Part shown: in pieces, positions 18,709 through 28,244 of the stretch
How positions within the stretch are numbered: position 1 is the first letter of the stretch
Layout of the letters: the number at the start of each line of letters is the position of its first letter
From: Desulfobotulus mexicanus
GTDB taxonomy: Bacteria; Desulfobacterota; Desulfobacteria; Desulfobacterales; ASO4-4
Assembly (NCBI RefSeq): GCF_006175995.1
Contig: NZ_VDMB01000002.1
Location: 55,112 to 119,111 of the forward strand
Direction: 5' to 3'
DNA: 64,000 bases
The notes under the pieces: generated by a model
What the model was told of the DNA's origin: nothing
The model's database searches: none
Seen by the model: only the letters and a program-made list of their open reading frames with translations
Program-made: the position numbers and the translations under genes

Positions 18709-18754
18709 AAAAAAATCATCGTCCTCCCTTTTAAGAGCTTTAAGGAGAAAGATG
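18709..18754 (-). terminator. Probable terminator of the gsp operon
   Basis: On the minus strand an imperfect stem (TCATCTTTCTCCTT with AAGGGAGGACGATGA) is followed by TTTTTTTA, 63-108 bases after the gspE stop. The remaining 220 bases up to fusA hold no gene. Confidence 0.65.
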
Positions 18755-18816
18755 ACCTTAAAACAAAATCAGTGTATTTTAATTGCAATATTCTGTTGTG
18801 TCAAATATTTTTTCAT

Positions 18817-20487
18817 TCAGGTCACCCGCAGCACTTCGGCAATGGTGGTAAGACCTTCCCTGATTTTCCTGATACCGTCTTTACGCAGGGTGATCATTCC
18901 AGCTCTCACAGCTGCATTCTGGATGGGATTGGAGTCCGATGTTTTTAATACCAGCTTTTTCAGGGTACTGTCCATCTCCATGATCTCGTAAATGCTCATG
19001 CGGCCCTTGTATCCTGACTGCAAACAGGCAGGGCATCCTCTGGGCTGATAAAGCTCATGCCCCCTGAGACATTCCGCATCCGGCCCCAGGGTATCAATTT
19101 CCTCGGGAAGGGGCTGATAGGCAGCCTTGCACTCCGGGCAGAGGATACGCACCAGACGCTGGGCCATAACCGCCTTGACGGCCGAAGCAATGAGAAAGGG
19201 TTCAATACCTATATCCACAAGGCGGGTAATGGCACTGGCCGAATCATTGGTATGCAGGGTGGAAAAAACCAGATGCCCTGTCAGGGCAGACTGCACTGCT
19301 ATTTCAGCTGTTTCCTGATCCCGGATTTCCCCGACAAGAATCACATCCGGATCCTGACGCACAATGGAGCGCAGACCCTTGGCAAAGGTAAGCCCTATTT
19401 TAGGATTCACCTGAATCTGACCTATGCCGGAAATCCGGTATTCCACAGGATCCTCAATGGTTACAATATTTACATCCTCGCGGTTGATTTCTGCCAGGGC
19501 TGCATACAGGGTAGTTGTTTTGCCGCTCCCCGTGGGACCGGTAACCAGAATTATACCGTTGGGAAGATGGATGAGGCGGTTGAGGGCAGCATAGGTATCC
19601 TCTGACATGCCGAAATCCGAAAGGCCAAGCAGGGTGTTGGCCTTGTTGAGCAGACGTAAGACCACCCTTTCACCGAATGCCGTGGGAACCGTGGAGATAC
19701 GTACATCCACGGACTGTCCCCCGATTTTCACCTCCAGACGGCCATCCTGGGGCAATCGCTTTTCAGCAATATTGAGTTTTGCCATGATTTTAATTCGGGA
19801 AGCCAGCGGTGACTGCATCCATTTGGCAGGTCGCATCAGCTCATAAAGCATACCGTCCATACGGTAACGGATCACAAAACGGTCCTGATATGGCTCAATG
19901 TGAATATCCGAGGCATTGGCTTTAACGGCCTGAGCGATTATATGGTTCACCAGCTTGATAATAGGGGCATCATTGTTGTCATCGAGAAGGTCTGCAGCTT
20001 CTTCAATCTCGCTAAGTATGGATTCTCCGGATTCTTCATCCAGATTCTGGGCCAGCTCTTCCACAGATCCCCTGGTCTCATCATAGGCCCGGTTGATGGC
20101 GGCAAGGATGCGGGCTTTAGGGGCCAGCACCGGAGAAAGGGGACCAATACCCAGAAGGGGGCATAGATCACCTGCTGCCTCAAGGGATGCAGGGTCATGC
20201 ATGGCAACCTTCTTCTCATGTATAAGGGGAAGAAGCAGGTGCCGTTTTAAAAATTGAATGGGGATCTTTCGTGCAAATTCCATTTCTCCTGTATCCAGCT
20301 CCGGTTGCCGAAGAAATGGAATACCAAAGGCAGCGGAAACCGCCATGAGCACAGCTTCTTCATCTCCGGCCCGGTTTTTCAGCAGGCCCTCCACCAGCCC
20401 TTCTTCAGTCTGATGCAGAAGATCTGTGACAAGCTCCCTGCGGCATCCCAGGGAAAGTGCCAGTTTTTCCACCAGAGACTCACGCAT
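18817..20487 (-). CDS. gspE: Type II secretion ATPase GspE
   Basis: GspE is the hexameric cytoplasmic ATPase that powers pseudopilus assembly in type II secretion. From the ATG at 20487 the protein has 556 residues: an N-terminal GspE/MshEN domain, the N2 domain with VRISTVPTAFGERVVLRLL, a Walker A GPTGSGKTT, an Asp box, Walker B and a two-pair cysteine zinc site (CPEC..CPAC) in the C-terminal part. The frame is open further upstream (to 20667) but that segment lies inside gspD and is non-homologous. It overlaps gspD by 8 bases and is the last gene of the operon. Confidence 0.94.
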   Translation of the reverse strand: MRESLVEKLALSLGCRRELVTDLLHQTEEGLVEGLLKNRAGDEEAVLMAVSAAFGIPFLRQPELDTGEMEFARKIPIQFLKRHLLLPLIHEKKVAMHDPASLEAAGDLCPLLGIGPLSPVLAPKARILAAINRAYDETRGSVEELAQNLDEESGESILSEIEEAADLLDDNNDAPIIKLVNHIIAQAVKANASDIHIEPYQDRFVIRYRMDGMLYELMRPAKWMQSPLASRIKIMAKLNIAEKRLPQDGRLEVKIGGQSVDVRISTVPTAFGERVVLRLLNKANTLLGLSDFGMSEDTYAALNRLIHLPNGIILVTGPTGSGKTTTLYAALAEINREDVNIVTIEDPVEYRISGIGQIQVNPKIGLTFAKGLRSIVRQDPDVILVGEIRDQETAEIAVQSALTGHLVFSTLHTNDSASAITRLVDIGIEPFLIASAVKAVMAQRLVRILCPECKAAYQPLPEEIDTLGPDAECLRGHELYQPRGCPACLQSGYKGRMSIYEIMEMDSTLKKLVLKTSDSNPIQNAAVRAGMITLRKDGIRKIREGLTTIAEVLRVT

Positions 20488-22519
20488 CAGAACTTCCTTC
20501 ACCTTCTCCGGTTTCGGGTGCTGAGCTCTCAGCTGGTGCAGGCTCCTTGGGCATCGGCATGGGTGGCGGCATTGTTTTGTTTTTCTGATTCTTTTCGTAA
20601 AGGGGAATAACCGTGGGGGAGAGTTCATTGATAGTCTCCAGCCGGTCTCCTGTAAGACGATTACCATCCTCTACGGTACGGATGATATGGGGAGTGATAA
20701 AAACAAAGAGATTGGTTTTTTCCTGCTCTCTCCCCCTGCTGCTGAAAAGCATGCGAAGCCCGGGAATATCTCCCAGACAGGGAACCTTGTATGTGGATTC
20801 TGAAAAACTGTCATCAATTAAACCACCTATGACAACGGTATTGCGATCCCGTACCAGTACCGTTGTATCAATGCTGCGCTTAAGGGTGGTGGGCAGTTCG
20901 TTGAGATTTCCTGCGGCAGAGAGAAGTCTTGTCACTTCCTGGGAAATATCCAGGCGGATCAGTCCTTCCTTGCTGATCTGCGGCGTAATTTTCAACTGCA
21001 CGCCTACATCTTTGTATTCATAATTGTTGTAGGTATTGTCACCGGTGGCGGATCTGATCAGGTAGGGGATATTCCTGCCCACGGTGATGCTGGCCTCCCT
21101 GTTATCAAGGGTGGTGATCTGGGGCGTAGCTAAAATGTGGGAATTTCTGTCTGAGGCAAAGGCCTGAATAACAGCACCAAGATTGGGAAAGGATATTTCC
21201 CTGCCACCGGACTTCAGAACAAGGGGGGCTGCGGCCACACCTACGGAAAAACCGCTGGGCAGCATGCCCGTTTTTGCCATGCCAAGGGTGCTGGACCAGG
21301 CAGAGGTCCCGCCGGTTCCTGAAAAACCGCCACCAAAGGCCGCATCGGCATTACCTTTGGAAAAGGTGTCTCCTGCTGCCCACTCCGTACCCAGTCCAAA
21401 GGTACTGCTGACGGCAACTTCCACAATCAGAGCCTCAATCAGCACCATGGCCCGCGGAATATCCAGGCGGTTTATAACATCGGCCAGTACCGCATGGTCC
21501 CCCTGATTGGCCATGATCACAAGACTGTTGGTGGCCTGATCCGAAGTTACGGTGACATTGGAAGAGACCACAGTCTCAGTTCCACCAGCTGTTGTGCTGC
21601 CTGCTGCTCCTCCTCTGCCCACCATGCTCTGGAGTACTTTGGCAAGGTCTTCGGATACGGCATTTTCAAGGTAATACACATGGACCCTGCCCCGGCCCTT
21701 GGGCAGGGCACTGTCCAGCTTTTCCACAAGGGGCACCACCCGTTCCAGATCCACCATACTGGCCAGAATAATCAGCGTATTGGTCCTTTTATCAGCAACA
21801 AATTTCACAGTATCTTCAGTGACACTCCTGCCTTCCTCCCGGCGGGTCTGACGGAATACGGCTTCAAGGGTACTGACCAGCTCTGCGGCATCAGCATGGG
21901 CCAGGGTAAGAATGCGGATCTCCCTGCCCTTGTCCCTCACATCAATATACTTTACAATTTCAAGGATTCTACGAATGTTGGATTCCACATCCGTCACGAT
22001 TAGCATACGGCTGGAGGCATAGGACAGGAGTACGCTGGTTTTGGAAACAAGGGGGGCAAAGAGCCTGCGCAGCTCTTCGGGTTCTGCGTACTGCAGGGGA
22101 ATGATCTGGGTGATCAGGCGATCGCTGTCCGTCAGCCAGGCATCTCCGAAATTGGTGTGCATTGCTTTGGTCCGGGCATCGGGCTGGGTTACAACTTTAT
22201 AAATACCTCCCGAGGGCATGGCTGCAAAGCCGTGGACATCCAGCACGGATTCAAAAATGTCCCAAGCTTCATCCACACTCACCGCCCCCGGAGAAACAAT
22301 GGTGATCTTGCCCCTCACACGGTTATCAATTACAAAGTTTTTGCCTGTAACTTCGCTGATGTATTTTATAAAAACAGTGATCTCCACATCGTTGAAATCA
22401 ATGTTTACCTGCCTGCTTTCACCATAAACCGGAAAGGTTGCCGCAAAAAAAAGCAGCAGACAGAAAAAAGGCATCAAAAGGCATCGGGCTTTTAAAAATT
22501 TTACTGGCGTCAGAATCAT
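20480..22519 (-). CDS. gspD: Type II secretion secretin GspD
   Basis: GspD forms the outer-membrane channel of the type II secretion system. The 679-residue protein starts with a signal peptide (cleavage near YGES). The N0 domain with VNIDFNDVEITVFIKYISEV follows, then N1-N3 domains, a Gly/Ala/Ser-rich stretch, and the C-terminal secretin domain with VGVQLKITPQIS and the terminal VFITPHII. ATG at 22519 has GGAGAG 9 bases upstream and is preferred over an in-frame TTG at 22546. The C-terminus ends in a Pro/Glu/Ser-rich tail that could bind a pilotin. Confidence 0.95.
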   Translation of the reverse strand: MILTPVKFLKARCLLMPFFCLLLFFAATFPVYGESRQVNIDFNDVEITVFIKYISEVTGKNFVIDNRVRGKITIVSPGAVSVDEAWDIFESVLDVHGFAAMPSGGIYKVVTQPDARTKAMHTNFGDAWLTDSDRLITQIIPLQYAEPEELRRLFAPLVSKTSVLLSYASSRMLIVTDVESNIRRILEIVKYIDVRDKGREIRILTLAHADAAELVSTLEAVFRQTRREEGRSVTEDTVKFVADKRTNTLIILASMVDLERVVPLVEKLDSALPKGRGRVHVYYLENAVSEDLAKVLQSMVGRGGAAGSTTAGGTETVVSSNVTVTSDQATNSLVIMANQGDHAVLADVINRLDIPRAMVLIEALIVEVAVSSTFGLGTEWAAGDTFSKGNADAAFGGGFSGTGGTSAWSSTLGMAKTGMLPSGFSVGVAAAPLVLKSGGREISFPNLGAVIQAFASDRNSHILATPQITTLDNREASITVGRNIPYLIRSATGDNTYNNYEYKDVGVQLKITPQISKEGLIRLDISQEVTRLLSAAGNLNELPTTLKRSIDTTVLVRDRNTVVIGGLIDDSFSESTYKVPCLGDIPGLRMLFSSRGREQEKTNLFVFITPHIIRTVEDGNRLTGDRLETINELSPTVIPLYEKNQKNKTMPPPMPMPKEPAPAESSAPETGEGEGSSDA

Positions 22520-22554
22520 CCGCTGTGGCTCTCCATTGGCGGGCAAGGTGCCCG

Positions 22555-23421
22555 TCAGTTTCTGATGGTATAGGAAAGGGTCTGGGGCGCACCCCTGCGT
22601 TCCACCTGAAGGGAAACGGAAGTGGCATTTCTCAGTTGCTCATAAAAGGTCAGGGCATCATCCACAGACTGGATATCCCTGCCATTGACTCCCTTGATCA
22701 CATCGCCGTTTTCAAGGCCCAGCTCCCGGAAAATGGAATCCGAACGCAGGCGGTCCACCCGCAGACCCGCAGGTTTTCCATCCTCAAAATTGGGACGAAT
22801 CCGTATCTGGCGCATGAGAGTATTGATATCCTGCATGGATTCATCAATCATCTGTCTTGAAATTTCCTGGGTTGCAGCTCCGGAAAAAGCCGGCTGGCGT
22901 ATTTCCGGATCCACACTCCGCTGTCCTTCCTCGGGGTCCATTTCCAGGACCTCGTCCTGGCCCCTGCGGGTCAGCACTACCTTCTGCCGGAAAATCATGC
23001 GGACCGTGGCATCCTGAATTTTATCCCCCACACGGTAGAGTTCCTGCACTCTTTTTGTTGTATCTTCAATAACGGCAAAGGCTTGCCTGCTGTTTTCAGA
23101 AGCAATGGTGCCCCACAACTTTAAACGAAGGCTGGTACGTTTGAGTGCATCCAGATCAATGGCAGGGGCTTCTTCTTCCTTTTTCGTTGCAAGGGTACCG
23201 AAAAGATTTTTTTCATAAATTACGGCATAGGCGGCCGCATCTTTCCGGGAATGCTCCCGCCCCGGCCGAAGTATTTCCGCAGAATCCGGAGTTAGAGTTT
23301 CAGACAGTTCCGTTCGGGCATGGAGCTTTTCAGACAGCATACCGTATCCCAGAGATACCGCAGCATAGGCGCCTATGGGAACCAGCAGAAGGTTCCATAA
23401 AAAAAAGAGATATTTTGCCAT
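22555..23421 (-). CDS. gspC: Type II secretion protein GspC
   Basis: GspC links the inner-membrane platform to the secretin. The 288-residue protein has one N-terminal membrane helix (about 3-25) and a periplasmic homology region from roughly 70 to 165 (YEKNLFGTL.., LKLWGTI). It ends in a PDZ domain at about 200-285 with LENGDVIKGVNGRDIQSVDDA. The start at 23421 has AGAGG close upstream and follows gspN by only 7 bases. The upstream in-frame extension to 23532 runs into gspN and is rejected. Confidence 0.92.
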   Translation of the reverse strand: MAKYLFFLWNLLLVPIGAYAAVSLGYGMLSEKLHARTELSETLTPDSAEILRPGREHSRKDAAAYAVIYEKNLFGTLATKKEEEAPAIDLDALKRTSLRLKLWGTIASENSRQAFAVIEDTTKRVQELYRVGDKIQDATVRMIFRQKVVLTRRGQDEVLEMDPEEGQRSVDPEIRQPAFSGAATQEISRQMIDESMQDINTLMRQIRIRPNFEDGKPAGLRVDRLRSDSIFRELGLENGDVIKGVNGRDIQSVDDALTFYEQLRNATSVSLQVERRGAPQTLSYTIRN

Positions 23422-23428
23422 AGAGCCT

Positions 23429-24301
23429 CTAAAGCCGTATGCCCGCAAGGGTAAGTTGCGGACTTTCAAGGGTTCCTGCAATGCGAACGGGTATTTCCCG
23501 CTGACCTGCAAACCTGCTGACCATGGGACCAATTCCCCCCATGCGGGTCAGCTGCTGTAAAAAGACCGAATCCGGACGAATACCCCCGGAAAGATTGAGA
23601 CGGCCGGATGGTCCCAGAACTCCGGTGATGCTTCCTGCAAGATGCAGGGTACCGAAACTTCCTGAAACCAGAATGTTTTCTATTTCCAGACGTCCTTTTT
23701 CCAACTGGCTTTCAAGTTGAACCGAGTTTAAACGTATAGCTGGAAATTCACCCATGGGAAAATCCACAAGCAGATCCCCGCCGCTGATGTCCAGATTTCC
23801 CCGTACTCCAAGTTTTTCTTCCACAGGCTCCCAGATGAAACGCCCGGATACCCGTCCCTGTACTCCGAAGGGAAGCGGCTGTGGAGAAAGGGCCAGAAGG
23901 GCATCCATATCCAGGTTGGAAAGCTGCATCTGCCCTCTGGCCTCAAGGGGAGAAGACATGGGCATGCGCATGACAGCAGAAATATCACCTCCGAGGGTAC
24001 GAAGACTGAGTTTTCCCCCTGCCTGTCCCCTGAAAAAGGCAGTAAAGGAAGGACTCAGATCTGCTTTTTCCGCCTTGAGACTGAAACCTTTTCTGCCCTC
24101 AATGGTGCTGTTTCCCATGGAAATTTTCAAAGGAAAAACCAGGGAAAGACTACTTACCTGAAACACCACGCCTGTTCTTTTGTGCAGCTCTTTTTCCGCG
24201 AATATGCGTAAGGCATCCGCCGGAAACAGCAGATAGACAAAAAAAAGTACTGTTCCAAGAATATAGAATAGCCATGCGCTCAGCTTTAAAAAGGACTTCA
24301 T
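23429..24301 (-). CDS. gspN: Type II secretion protein GspN
   Basis: GspN is an accessory bitopic inner-membrane protein found in a subset of type II systems. The 290 residues comprise one N-terminal membrane helix (about 8-28) and a large periplasmic part rich in beta structure, with repeated GxL/SG segments like those of AsmA-type proteins. Its place between gspM and gspC, in the order L-M-N-C-D-E, matches systems of delta-proteobacteria. The function is accessory and not well defined. The ATG lies 13 bases after the gspM stop. Confidence 0.85.
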   Translation of the reverse strand: MKSFLKLSAWLFYILGTVLFFVYLLFPADALRIFAEKELHKRTGVVFQVSSLSLVFPLKISMGNSTIEGRKGFSLKAEKADLSPSFTAFFRGQAGGKLSLRTLGGDISAVMRMPMSSPLEARGQMQLSNLDMDALLALSPQPLPFGVQGRVSGRFIWEPVEEKLGVRGNLDISGGDLLVDFPMGEFPAIRLNSVQLESQLEKGRLEIENILVSGSFGTLHLAGSITGVLGPSGRLNLSGGIRPDSVFLQQLTRMGGIGPMVSRFAGQREIPVRIAGTLESPQLTLAGIRL

Positions 24302-24316
24302 TTACTCAGGCACCCC

Positions 24317-24856
24317 TCATCCGGCAATGGTCTGGGCATTGAGAACAACGGAAAGGGTGGCAGGCTCCCTTCCGCCCTTCCGTGTAATGGACAGGGAGCG
24401 GATCTGAATATTTTCGCGTGCGGTTTCCAGGCGGAAAAGAAGGCGGGTGAGATCCGTCATACTTACATCTTCCAGCCGCATCTCCACTACGGAAAACCGC
24501 ATTCCCGTTGTCCGGTCTTCGCTGCTGCCCGGTTTCATGGAAGCAATGTTTCTTTTCACCCCGGTTTCTCCGGCTACACGCTCCAGAAATCCAAAAAGGG
24601 TAAAATCCTGCTGCCGGGCGGCAAGGGTTTCTGCAGCCCCCTGATCACTGCCCTGCAGATTGCGGTAACGCAGGCTAAGGGCCTGAAGTTCTTCCAGGGT
24701 TTCACTTTTAACGCTTATGCTGCGGTCCAGACGGTTGCGCCAGTCCCGCACAGGTGAAAAGATCATCAGGTCCATCAGCATGACCAGTACCAGCACACCG
24801 GCTGCCATGAGAATTTTATTTTCCCTTGTGGAAAATGAAAACGGAAATGAAAACAT
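24317..24856 (-). CDS. gspM: Type II secretion protein GspM
   Basis: GspM is a small bitopic inner-membrane partner of GspL, with a ferredoxin-like periplasmic domain as in PilO. The 179-residue chain has a membrane helix at about 15-35, a coiled-coil segment at about 40-85 and an alpha-beta C-terminal domain ending in VLNAQTIAG. AGGAG precedes the ATG by 4 bases. It follows gspL directly (6-base gap). Confidence 0.85.
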   Translation of the reverse strand: MFSFPFSFSTRENKILMAAGVLVLVMLMDLMIFSPVRDWRNRLDRSISVKSETLEELQALSLRYRNLQGSDQGAAETLAARQQDFTLFGFLERVAGETGVKRNIASMKPGSSEDRTTGMRFSVVEMRLEDVSMTDLTRLLFRLETARENIQIRSLSITRKGGREPATLSVVLNAQTIAG

Positions 24857-24862
24857 GGTCTC

Positions 24863-26269
24863 CTATCGTAAATCCACCCGTAGATTAAAATGAATTCTGC
24901 CTTCTTCCTGATCCGCAGCAGCCCGTGTAATGGTTACCCCGGAAAAAAGGGCATGGGCTGAAAGCCGGTTTTTAAGGCCATCAACATTATTATAGGTATC
25001 GGTATCACCGGAAAGGGTCAAGTGATCCCCTGTAATGGCAAGGCGGGAGAAATTCATGGGTGCTCCCTCGGGAGCACCTTCGGTCAGGGCTTTCAGAATA
25101 TCCACCATACGATGGTCTCCGGAACCACTTGCAGCAAAGGCCGATGCCTTTTCAAGGTCACCAAGATGGGTTCGCATCTGATGCAGAGGATCCACAATAC
25201 GGGTTACACCGGGAAGGGTGGTGGTAAAGACTCTGCGGATCTCCGCATCCAGCCGCTGATCTGTCTTATTTAACCTTTGTATATCCAGAAAAACATGGGC
25301 AACCAGAACAAGCAGAACAAAAAAGGTGGAAAAACCGGATATGGCAAGAGACTTTCCATGGGCAGCAAAAAAATGATCCCAGCGCCAGCCCCTTTCCCGA
25401 AAACGCAGCCCGGCTTTTTTGCGGGAGCCTGTAAAGGCGGCCAGTACCCCGCGCAGGCCCCCATAATCTTCCGTCAGAAGCCCCTGAGGGTCAGGACCTT
25501 TGACCGAATCAGGATCAGGGCATTTTACGGTGATGCCTGTTTTTTCCGCAAGCGGCCCTTCAAGGGACAGAGCCTGTGGCCCGACAAGGCGTAGAAACTC
25601 AGGTGTATGATCCGGAAAACGCAATGTCCCCAGCTCAGTCAGGGCTGAAAACACCGCATCAATAAAAGGCTCTTCTCCCTGTTGTGCAGAGGGAAGCAGC
25701 CGGACACCAAGGGGCCTGTCTCCGTCCATGAGGAGCAGGGCTCCACGGGTATCCACAAAGGCCCAGCTGCCGGTCTGTCCCTCCATAAGGGCCATTGCCC
25801 TGGCCGCAGCCAGATGGGATACATCAAGGGAGGATACAAAAAATCCGGCATCCCCAAGGACCCGGATCAGATGTTCATGGCGTGTATTTTCCAGTGCAAG
25901 GGCGAAAACCTCAGTACTGCCGGCCATCTTAGATGTTTCAAGAAAATGAACCTCAAAGGCTTCCGGGGAAATCCCCAGGCCGCCTCCCATTTCCATGGGC
26001 AGAATCTGAGCAATTTTCCCTGCGCCCCGAAAGGGCAACCGCATATTCCGGGCCATAAAGTCCCATACCGGCAGATACAGCTGCACCTCACCCTTTTCCG
26101 CCTCTACAGTCTCCAGCACATGTAAAGCCGCAGATTCCAGGGACTCATCTTCTCCGGGAACACGAAAGGCGGTTTTGCCAAGACAGATGCGGCCTCCCTT
26201 TTCACGAACAAAGGAGAAGGCTCTTACGCCATGATCAGCGATTTCTAATGCAAGAAAGGCATGGGACAT
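24863..26269 (-). CDS. gspL: Type II secretion protein GspL
   Basis: GspL couples the ATPase GspE to the inner-membrane platform. The 468-residue protein has a cytoplasmic actin-like domain (about 1-300), one membrane helix (about 315-335) and a periplasmic ferredoxin-like domain (about 345-468), the layout of GspL and PilM-PilN fusions. The ATG at 26269 has no recognisable Shine-Dalgarno; the bases before it are A/T-rich. A 212-base gap separates it from gspK, although all neighbouring gsp genes overlap or nearly touch. That gap carries a relic of the palindromic repeat. Confidence 0.88.
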   Translation of the reverse strand: MSHAFLALEIADHGVRAFSFVREKGGRICLGKTAFRVPGEDESLESAALHVLETVEAEKGEVQLYLPVWDFMARNMRLPFRGAGKIAQILPMEMGGGLGISPEAFEVHFLETSKMAGSTEVFALALENTRHEHLIRVLGDAGFFVSSLDVSHLAAARAMALMEGQTGSWAFVDTRGALLLMDGDRPLGVRLLPSAQQGEEPFIDAVFSALTELGTLRFPDHTPEFLRLVGPQALSLEGPLAEKTGITVKCPDPDSVKGPDPQGLLTEDYGGLRGVLAAFTGSRKKAGLRFRERGWRWDHFFAAHGKSLAISGFSTFFVLLVLVAHVFLDIQRLNKTDQRLDAEIRRVFTTTLPGVTRIVDPLHQMRTHLGDLEKASAFAASGSGDHRMVDILKALTEGAPEGAPMNFSRLAITGDHLTLSGDTDTYNNVDGLKNRLSAHALFSGVTITRAAADQEEGRIHFNLRVDLR

Positions 26270-26344
26270 AAAAAAACAAACCCCGTTCTTAAACTCTATC
26301 GATACGAGAAGGCTGTCACCTCAGGCCCGGACAAGGCACACAGG

Positions 26345-26395
26345 CCAAGAAGCTCCCGAATAAGATTGCGTCATGAGCAAATGGCCTTTGTGCCT
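26345..26395. repeat. Relic of the palindromic element
   Basis: About 50 bases closely match the right-hand part of the element (same orientation as 36461-36512, sharing AAGAAG, CCCGAATAAGATTGCGTCA and GCAAAT). It sits in the 212-base gap between gspK and gspL. The rest of the element is absent, so this is a truncated remnant. The gap also lacks any gene. Confidence 0.75.
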
Positions 26396-26481
26396 GATAT
26401 CAAGAGAACCTGTTATAATTAGCATACACCTGTTCAAAAAAACCATGCAGGGAAAGCTGAATAAAGAATAATTCTTATAAA

Positions 26482-27534
26482 TCATTCTTCAGACCAGCGC
26501 AATATCCTGCAGAAATAACGACCGGATTCCTCATTCTTTTCCCGGCGTACCACGGCAGTGATTTCAACCTCACTGCCCGATTGGCTGGCACGGGAAACAA
26601 TACGGAAAATGTCACTTCTTCTGGTAATCAGATTTTCCGCAAGGGGGACGTCCTCACATCCTGCACAACGTCTGTACCATTCTCCTTCAAGATCATTGAC
26701 GTAAATCCCTTCACTTTTTTCATCCCGGAAAGCCTGAATCTCTTCTGCCATGTGCAGGCTTGAGGTCTCCGTAATCAGGGTGGCAATCACCTCCAGAGGG
26801 GCCGTGTTAATGTTGATACGACCATCCACCTCCACCCGCCTGCCGGAACGGGTTTCCACTCCCCAGATGGTCATGAAACGGCTAAGACCCTCAGCCCCGC
26901 CCACCTTTGCCCACAGCTCAGGAGTTATGCCCCGCACCCGCTGCAGTTCCGATAAATCCGTAAATGGACCGTTGCGGGGGCCATAGGGTGGATCAAGGGT
27001 GGCATAATAATCGGCCTCGGCACCATCAAGCCCTGTGATGCGGTCATCATCTCCGGAGTCCAGCCAGTCAATAAGAGGATTGATAATGGAGCTGGGTCGC
27101 ATGCCAATGAGACTGTCATCGTTGAGGATCAGGGCCGTCAGAAAACGATCCCAGAGCTTCACCTGATCCCCATTGACCTCATTGGGTCGATGCACAAGGG
27201 CATTCACCTGAATTTTTGACAGTTCATCCTCTATATAAATCTCAGGCAATGGTGACAGACCCGTAGCGGCCAGTGCCATGTGCAGGGCTTCGGGATCATT
27301 CCATATGTCCTGAAGGGAATCGCTATCCGTCAGCTCCCTGTCCCTTGCCAGAATGGCCATGGCCACTTCCACACCACCTGAAGCAGCGGCTCTGGCCTGC
27401 ATTTTGTCCCCGGTTTTCCGTGCGGCAAAAGCTGTGTCCCCCATCTGCCGGTGCAGAGCCGTCACCAGTGCCACCAGCACCAGCATCATGCTCAAAACGG
27501 CCACAAGGGCCATGCCGGAAGATTTCTGTATCAT
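26482..27534 (-). CDS. gspK: Type II secretion minor pseudopilin GspK
   Basis: GspK is the large minor pseudopilin that caps the pseudopilus tip. The 350-residue protein has a class III leader and hydrophobic helix (MALVAVLSMMLVLVALVTAL), lacking the usual Phe-Thr after the cleavage site as GspK proteins do. The big alpha-helical domain insert contains SGDDDR and GRININTAP, the latter typical of the helix-hairpin-helix segment in this family. The ATG at 27534 overlaps the gspJ stop by 4 bases (ATGA). Confidence 0.92.
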   Translation of the reverse strand: MIQKSSGMALVAVLSMMLVLVALVTALHRQMGDTAFAARKTGDKMQARAAASGGVEVAMAILARDRELTDSDSLQDIWNDPEALHMALAATGLSPLPEIYIEDELSKIQVNALVHRPNEVNGDQVKLWDRFLTALILNDDSLIGMRPSSIINPLIDWLDSGDDDRITGLDGAEADYYATLDPPYGPRNGPFTDLSELQRVRGITPELWAKVGGAEGLSRFMTIWGVETRSGRRVEVDGRININTAPLEVIATLITETSSLHMAEEIQAFRDEKSEGIYVNDLEGEWYRRCAGCEDVPLAENLITRRSDIFRIVSRASQSGSEVEITAVVRREKNEESGRYFCRILRWSEE

Positions 27535-28244
27535 AAATCTCCCTGGGATTCCCGCCATACGGGAATGCTTATTTCTGTTTCCATGGGCTTTGCATCAGCT
27601 CCCTTTCCCGTTTCCAGCCGCACCCGCACCGCTCTGGGAGTAGCCCAGCCGTAGCGGTTGCTTTCCGAATCCCATTCCCTGTGCCATTCTCCCTTTTCAT
27701 CCAGAAAATCCAGGGTAAACTTTTGGATATTTTCACTTACCAGAAAACGCAGTACCTCCGTACGCTCGTGATCCGGATAGGGATGGATATGGTCACTGCG
27801 GTAAAGGGCAAGGCTCCCGTCCTTTTTCTCTCCAATGGTGTAGGATATAAGGGTAACCCCCTTCAGGGTCGATCCGAAAAGTGAAAGATGGGCATCTGCT
27901 GTAAAACGGACTCCTGAAAAACGCCCATTGCCAAAGCTTTCTTCCCAGGCTTCAAAACGAAAAGGATCCGGTTCATCTTCAAAGAGTTCCGGTTTTCTGT
28001 AGGCAGGTGGCAGGGAAACGCTGGTGGAAGAAAAATCCCTTTCAAGCCATACCACTGTTCTGCGGGCTTCTTCCAGATTTTTCAGCATGGGCCCCATGGC
28101 CTGATCTGTTCCGGCAAGGGCGGAAAAGGATGCGTAGGAAGCTCCCATGACTATGGCAAGGATCACAATGGCAACCATGATTTCCATGAGGGTGAATCCA
28201 GCTTCGGATTTTTTTCCAGTCAGAAATTTTAACTTTATTTTCAT
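27531..28244 (-). CDS. gspJ: Type II secretion minor pseudopilin GspJ
   Basis: GspJ is a minor pseudopilin of the tip complex with GspI and GspK. The 237-residue protein has a positively charged leader ending in Gly, then FTLMEIMVAIVILAIVMG, the prepilin signature with Glu at +5. The C-terminal beta-rich domain of about 180 residues is normal. The start overlaps the gspI stop by 4 bases. Confidence 0.92.
   Translation of the reverse strand: MKIKLKFLTGKKSEAGFTLMEIMVAIVILAIVMGASYASFSALAGTDQAMGPMLKNLEEARRTVVWLERDFSSTSVSLPPAYRKPELFEDEPDPFRFEAWEESFGNGRFSGVRFTADAHLSLFGSTLKGVTLISYTIGEKKDGSLALYRSDHIHPYPDHERTEVLRFLVSENIQKFTLDFLDEKGEWHREWDSESNRYGWATPRAVRVRLETGKGADAKPMETEISIPVWRESQGDL

Noticed and set aside
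20254..20610. Long plus-strand open frames opposite the gsp genes
   Set aside because: They are reverse shadows of well-supported genes; none has an RBS and known protein features.
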